From JANRKF01 sp964518725 (lineage in GTDB: Bacteria > Pseudomonadota > Alphaproteobacteria > Rickettsiales > SXRF01), in the NCBI GenBank assembly GCA_964518725.1, contig CAZFKP010000015.1, forward strand, positions 1 through 64,000: 64,000 bases of DNA, in the 5' to 3' direction. Numbering within the stretch: position 1 is the first letter of the stretch; each line of letters starts with the position of its first letter. Positions 60,338-64,000 of the stretch are shown here, piece by piece. Both the position numbers and the translations under genes were made by a program. The notes under the pieces were generated by a model. The model did not search any database. It worked only from the letters and a program-made list of their open reading frames with translations, and was not told the origin of the DNA.

Positions 60338-60991
60338 ATGTCATGGCTGGAACCTGTCGACCAATATTGTGAACGGCTGGATGCATCGTGGTTCTCCGAA
60401 CCGCTGAACGCAGCAAGCAATCTGGCATTCTTGATTGCCGCATGGCTGCTTTATCGTCTGTACCATACGGCTCCGAAGCCTAATCCGGCATTTCCGCTAG
60501 TGATTCTAATTGCCGTAGTCGGCGTTGGAAGCACGCTGTTCCATGTATTCGCCAATAAGCTGACGATGCTTGCCGACGTCCTACCCATCGCGATGTTCGT
60601 ATTTATGTATCTCTGGCTGGTGCTGCGTTACCTGGCAGGATGCAGTAGATTGCAATCCGCCATGTGCCTTGCCGGCTTTGTCATACTGGCGATCGCCGCT
60701 GAAAACATCCCCACCCCTTACCGTCTGAACGGCTCAGTATCCTACGCGCCATGCTTACTGTCTTTGCTATTGCTGGCGGCTTACCTGCGCCACCGTAACC
60801 GCAATGCCTCCCGTCTGTTGCTGGTGGCGGCAATGATTTTCGCCATATCTCTGACTTTCCGCAGCATCGATATGGTGCTCTGCGATGCCGTGCCATCCGG
60901 AACCCACATTTTATGGCATCTACTGAACGGAATCGTACTTTATTTGCTCGGCAAAGCCGCGATGTTCCACGCCCGCAAACCATCGAAATAG
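60338..60991 (+). CDS. Ceramidase-family membrane protein
   Basis: The 217-residue protein has seven hydrophobic helices. It carries the alkaline ceramidase (CREST superfamily) pattern: DQYCERLDASWFSEPLNAAS near the N-terminus, GVGSTLFHVFANKLTMLADV with His and Asp, and GTHILWHLLNG near the C-terminus. The conserved S/x, His and Asp are the zinc ligands of the family. It would be an inner-membrane hydrolase, perhaps acting on amide-linked lipids, but bacterial members are poorly characterised. ATG 60338 is the start; the gene precedes recA by about 60 bases. Confidence 0.85.
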   Translation: MSWLEPVDQYCERLDASWFSEPLNAASNLAFLIAAWLLYRLYHTAPKPNPAFPLVILIAVVGVGSTLFHVFANKLTMLADVLPIAMFVFMYLWLVLRYLAGCSRLQSAMCLAGFVILAIAAENIPTPYRLNGSVSYAPCLLSLLLLAAYLRHRNRNASRLLLVAAMIFAISLTFRSIDMVLCDAVPSGTHILWHLLNGIVLYLLGKAAMFHARKPSK

Positions 60992-61051
60992 CCATTGCAT
61001 GGCGTGGTAAAACGTGTAAATCTTTGGCAAATCATTTTCATGGGGGATGCA

Positions 61052-62086
61052 ATGGATAAGAATAAAGCACTTGAAACCGCACTCAGCCAAATCGAAAAAG
61101 CCTTCGGTAAAGGCTCGATCATGAAGCTCGGTGACACCGCGAACGCCGAAGCCATGGAAGCCATCTCCACCGGCTCGCTGGGGCTGGATATTGCGCTCGG
61201 CATCGGTGGGTTGCCGAAAGGCCGCGTCGTGGAAATTTACGGCCCGGAATCGTCGGGTAAAACCACCCTCACCCTGCATGTCATCGCCGAATGCCAGAAA
61301 AAAGGTGGCACCTGCGCCTTCATCGACGCCGAACACGCGCTCGACCCGGTCTATGCCAAAAAACTCGGTGTGAATATCGACAACCTCCTCATTTCACAAC
61401 CCGATACCGGCGAGCAGGCGCTCGAAATCACCGATACACTGGTTCGCTCAGGCGCTATCGACCTGATCGTGGTCGATTCCGTGGCCGCGCTCGTGCCGAA
61501 AGCCGAGATTGACGGCGAGATGGGCGATTCCCACATGGGCCTGCAAGCGCGCCTCATGTCGCAGGCACTCCGCAAGCTCACCGGCAGCATTTCGCGCACC
61601 AACTGCACCATCATTTTCATCAACCAGATCCGCATGAAAATCGGTGTGATGTTCGGCAACCCGGAGACCACCACCGGCGGCAATGCACTGAAATTCTATG
61701 CTTCCGTGCGCCTCGACATCCGCCGCACCGGCAGCATCAAGGATAAGGAAGAAGTCGTCGGCAACACCACCAAAGTGAAAGTCGTGAAAAACAAAGTGGC
61801 GCCCCCCTTCCGCCAGGTGGAATTCGATATCATGTATGGCGAAGGCATTTCCAAGGTCGGCGAACTCATCGACCTCGGCGTGAAAGCCAATATCGTCGAA
61901 AAATCCGGCAGCTGGTTCTCTTACGGCAGCGACCGCATCGGCCAGGGCAAGGAAAACGCCAAGCAATATTTGAAAGACAACCCAACGGTGGCCGCTGACC
62001 TTGAGAAAAAGATCCGCGACAATGCCGGCGCCATCAGCAATGCGCTGAAAGGCGAGGAAAAAGAAGTGGCGGAGGATGCGGCGTAA
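61052..62086 (+). CDS. recA: Recombinase RecA
   Basis: RecA drives homologous recombination and SOS induction. From ATG 61052 (MDKNKALETALSQIEKAFGK, preceded by GGGGGA) it has 344 residues; an ATG at 61040 is also possible. Walker A is GPESSGKTT, with LIVVDSVAALVPKAE (Walker B region), GDSHMGLQARLMSQALRKLT (L1) and IFINQIRMKIGVMFGNPETT (L2). I looked for an alphaproteobacterial SOS box (GTTC-N7-GTTC type) in the preceding 150 bases and saw none. alaS follows two small genes later, as is common in alphaproteobacteria. Confidence 0.99.
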   Translation: MDKNKALETALSQIEKAFGKGSIMKLGDTANAEAMEAISTGSLGLDIALGIGGLPKGRVVEIYGPESSGKTTLTLHVIAECQKKGGTCAFIDAEHALDPVYAKKLGVNIDNLLISQPDTGEQALEITDTLVRSGAIDLIVVDSVAALVPKAEIDGEMGDSHMGLQARLMSQALRKLTGSISRTNCTIIFINQIRMKIGVMFGNPETTTGGNALKFYASVRLDIRRTGSIKDKEEVVGNTTKVKVVKNKVAPPFRQVEFDIMYGEGISKVGELIDLGVKANIVEKSGSWFSYGSDRIGQGKENAKQYLKDNPTVAADLEKKIRDNAGAISNALKGEEKEVAEDAA

Positions 62087-62094
62087 ATATAGTC

Positions 62095-62171
62095 ATTGGT
62101 CGTTAGTCGTTGGTCTTTGGTGATTTTTTACCAATAACTACCGACTGCCGACCAAAGACTAAAGACCAGAG
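62095..62171. repeat. Imperfect palindrome between recA and the YciI gene
   Basis: TTAGTCGTTGGTC (62104-62116) pairs with GACCAAAGACTAA (62150-62162), with one mismatch. TTTGGT and ACCAAT form inner arms around a loop containing six T residues. It could terminate or stabilise the recA transcript. Related TTGGT-rich dyads are at 48060-48150 and 52548-52620. Confidence 0.6.
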
Positions 62172-62177
62172 ACTAGT

Positions 62178-62474
62178 ATGCAATTCCTCCTCACCGCCTA
62201 CGATGCCACCGATCCCGATGCCCTAAACCGCCGGATGGCGAATCGTGAAGCGCATCTGGCTACCATCGAGCGTTACCGCGCCTCCGGCAATATGCATATG
62301 GGCGCGGCAATTTGTGATGAGGCGGGAAAAATGATCGGCTCCTGCATCGTCTGTGAATTTCCAAGCCGTGCAGAACTGGACGCATGGCTGGCCGCCGAAC
62401 CTTATGTGGCGGGAAAAGTGTGGGATAAAGTCACCATCACCGAATGTAAAATCGGGCCAAGCTTTTTGAAATAG
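62178..62474 (+). CDS. YciI-family protein
   Basis: The 98-residue protein matches the YCII (ferredoxin-like) family. It begins MQFLLTAYDATDPDALNRRM. EAHLATIERYRASGNMHMGA contains the R-x-x-H-L region, and FPSRAELDAWLAAEPYVAGK is the family's F-x-S-x-x-E-x-D-x-W/W-x-x-D-P-Y segment. The enzymatic role of the family is unclear; the fold resembles muconolactone isomerases. It stands between recA and a convergent membrane protein gene. Confidence 0.9.
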   Translation: MQFLLTAYDATDPDALNRRMANREAHLATIERYRASGNMHMGAAICDEAGKMIGSCIVCEFPSRAELDAWLAAEPYVAGKVWDKVTITECKIGPSFLK

Positions 62475-62484
62475 TGCGAGCAGC

Positions 62485-63006
62485 TTAGTGAATCGCGACG
62501 GACGGCTGCTTCATCAGGTCGCTGTGGGTTTTGACCACGTCTTGCCATTTTTTATTATCGGCACGTTGATTATGTTCATACTCCGCCGCGCAGCTTTTGG
62601 GCGTCGTCAGCTCACGTTGTTCGCCCATGCACTGGGCATTCTTGCGCGCCAAACGTTCGTCCTGCAGGCATTTAACTTCCGTGAATTCTTCTTGCGCCAT
62701 GTAGGTACTAACAGCGCCGATGATCGTAACGGCAATCATAACGCTCGCTGTAACCACAGCAGGCGAAACAGCCATTCCCGCACTGGTTAAAGCACTACTT
62801 AAGGTTGCGGTACCCGGTGCAGCCTCAGCAATTCCGCTGATGGCCATGTTGATCAGCCCACCAAGAACGCTGAAGAATGCCGCGCCGCCTACGGCGCTAT
62901 AAAGCGCTCCCAGAAAGGAATGCCGCGTCGTATCCTTGCGGTAGCGGCGCTCATATTCTTCATCGGAAATCATTTGCTCGTTAATCATTTGCTCGTTCAC
63001 GGGCAT
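62485..63006 (-). CDS. Uncharacterised membrane protein with 5-residue tandem repeat
   Basis: The 173-residue protein begins MPVNEQMINEQMISDEEYER; NEQMI occurs twice because of a perfect 15-bp tandem repeat in the DNA (62968-62982 and 62983-62997). Two hydrophobic helices (about 31-60 and 78-104, VVTASVMIAVTIIGAVSTYM) are rich in Ala and Gly. The C-terminal 60 residues are charged with Cys (KCLQDERLARKNAQCMGEQ). I do not recognise the family. It may insert in the inner membrane. It is convergent with the YciI gene and divergent from alaS. Confidence 0.65.
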   Translation of the reverse strand: MPVNEQMINEQMISDEEYERRYRKDTTRHSFLGALYSAVGGAAFFSVLGGLINMAISGIAEAAPGTATLSSALTSAGMAVSPAVVTASVMIAVTIIGAVSTYMAQEEFTEVKCLQDERLARKNAQCMGEQRELTTPKSCAAEYEHNQRADNKKWQDVVKTHSDLMKQPSVAIH

Positions 63007-63099
63007 CCCTCATATTTCCTTGATTATACATAAAGATATGGCATATAGAGTGTGACAATTTGATGAAAAACAAATTACACATACAATTCATACTGTTAT

Positions 63100-64000
<901 letters not shown>

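Noticed and set aside
60880..61051. LexA/SOS box upstream of recA
   Set aside because: No pair of GTTC or GAAC half-sites with seven-base spacing was found, so none is reported.

Overview
The window is a chromosomal segment of a flagellated alphaproteobacterium. The main markers are a PopZ-type polar organiser (22831-23400), GapR (42525-42818), a CckA-type hybrid kinase (57137-59727), a DUF6468/MotE-like pair behind fliM, a class II DAHP synthase, and a recA-alaS neighbourhood at the right edge. Some traits recall Rickettsiales and other early-branching alphaproteobacteria: a stray virB8-virB9 pair, a long eukaryote-like (type 2) isoleucyl-tRNA synthetase, ccm genes split from ccmABC, and palindromic repeats, one of which is read as protein. 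Biosynthesis genes (argG, ilvD, aroG, pheA, metC, nadA) together with flagellar, LPS and pilus genes argue against a strongly reduced obligate endosymbiont. The taxonomic reading is inference.

Layout. 1-2131: the end-truncated gene of an acidic unknown protein, then two small Flp-type pilins separated by a strong terminator. 2135-5570: a minus-strand operon virB8-virB9-gpsA-nadA. 5590-9740: a palindromic repeat followed by the cytochrome c maturation operon ccmDEFGHI. 9741-12069: minus-strand lipoprotein (apparently frameshifted), malonyl-CoA decarboxylase and hfq. 12178-25198: sulfotransferase-like protein, argG, a large membrane protein, metC, a PAS protein, ileS, a TolC-type channel, popZ and ilvD. 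25215-33741: first flagellar block (flgF, flgG, flgA, flgH on minus; fliL, a pseudopilin, fliM, DUF6468 and MotE-like proteins on plus). 33762-38879: phosphomannomutase, tRNA-Pro with an AT-rich HEPN gene inserted beside it, a DHH phosphoesterase and a PAS protein. 38952-48233: aromatic amino acid genes, a response regulator, gapR, LPS glycosyltransferases and ligase, a metal P-type ATPase, and divergent tRNA-Arg and tRNA-Val. 48305-49300: a recombination scar (SDR fragment, 84-bp palindromic element, orphan terminator) and ogt. 49310-54722: second flagellar block (fliP, fliO, an FlhB-like fragment gene and csrA on minus; flgB, flgC, fliE, fliQ, fliR, flhB on plus). 54881-59727: a large coiled-coil EF-hand protein and a CckA kinase split into two frames. 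59823-64000: small secreted and membrane proteins including a ceramidase-family protein, recA, a YciI protein and the start of alaS.

The two flagellar blocks together supply rod (FlgB, FlgC, FlgF, FlgG, FliE), P/L-ring (FlgA, FlgH), export gate (FliO, FliP, FliQ, FliR, FlhB), switch (FliM) and motor-associated parts (FliL, MotE-like). Filament, hook and remaining switch genes must lie elsewhere. PopZ, GapR, the response regulator and CckA point to a Caulobacter-like polar cell-cycle programme.

The strongest candidates for something undescribed are these. The two CckA halves meet at a canonical A-AAA-AAG slippery heptamer whose -1 frame fuses them exactly. A palindromic repeat has been adopted as the signal sequence of CcmH. 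A HEPN-domain gene sits between direct repeats next to tRNA-Pro. No CRISPR array, complete prophage or insertion sequence was seen.
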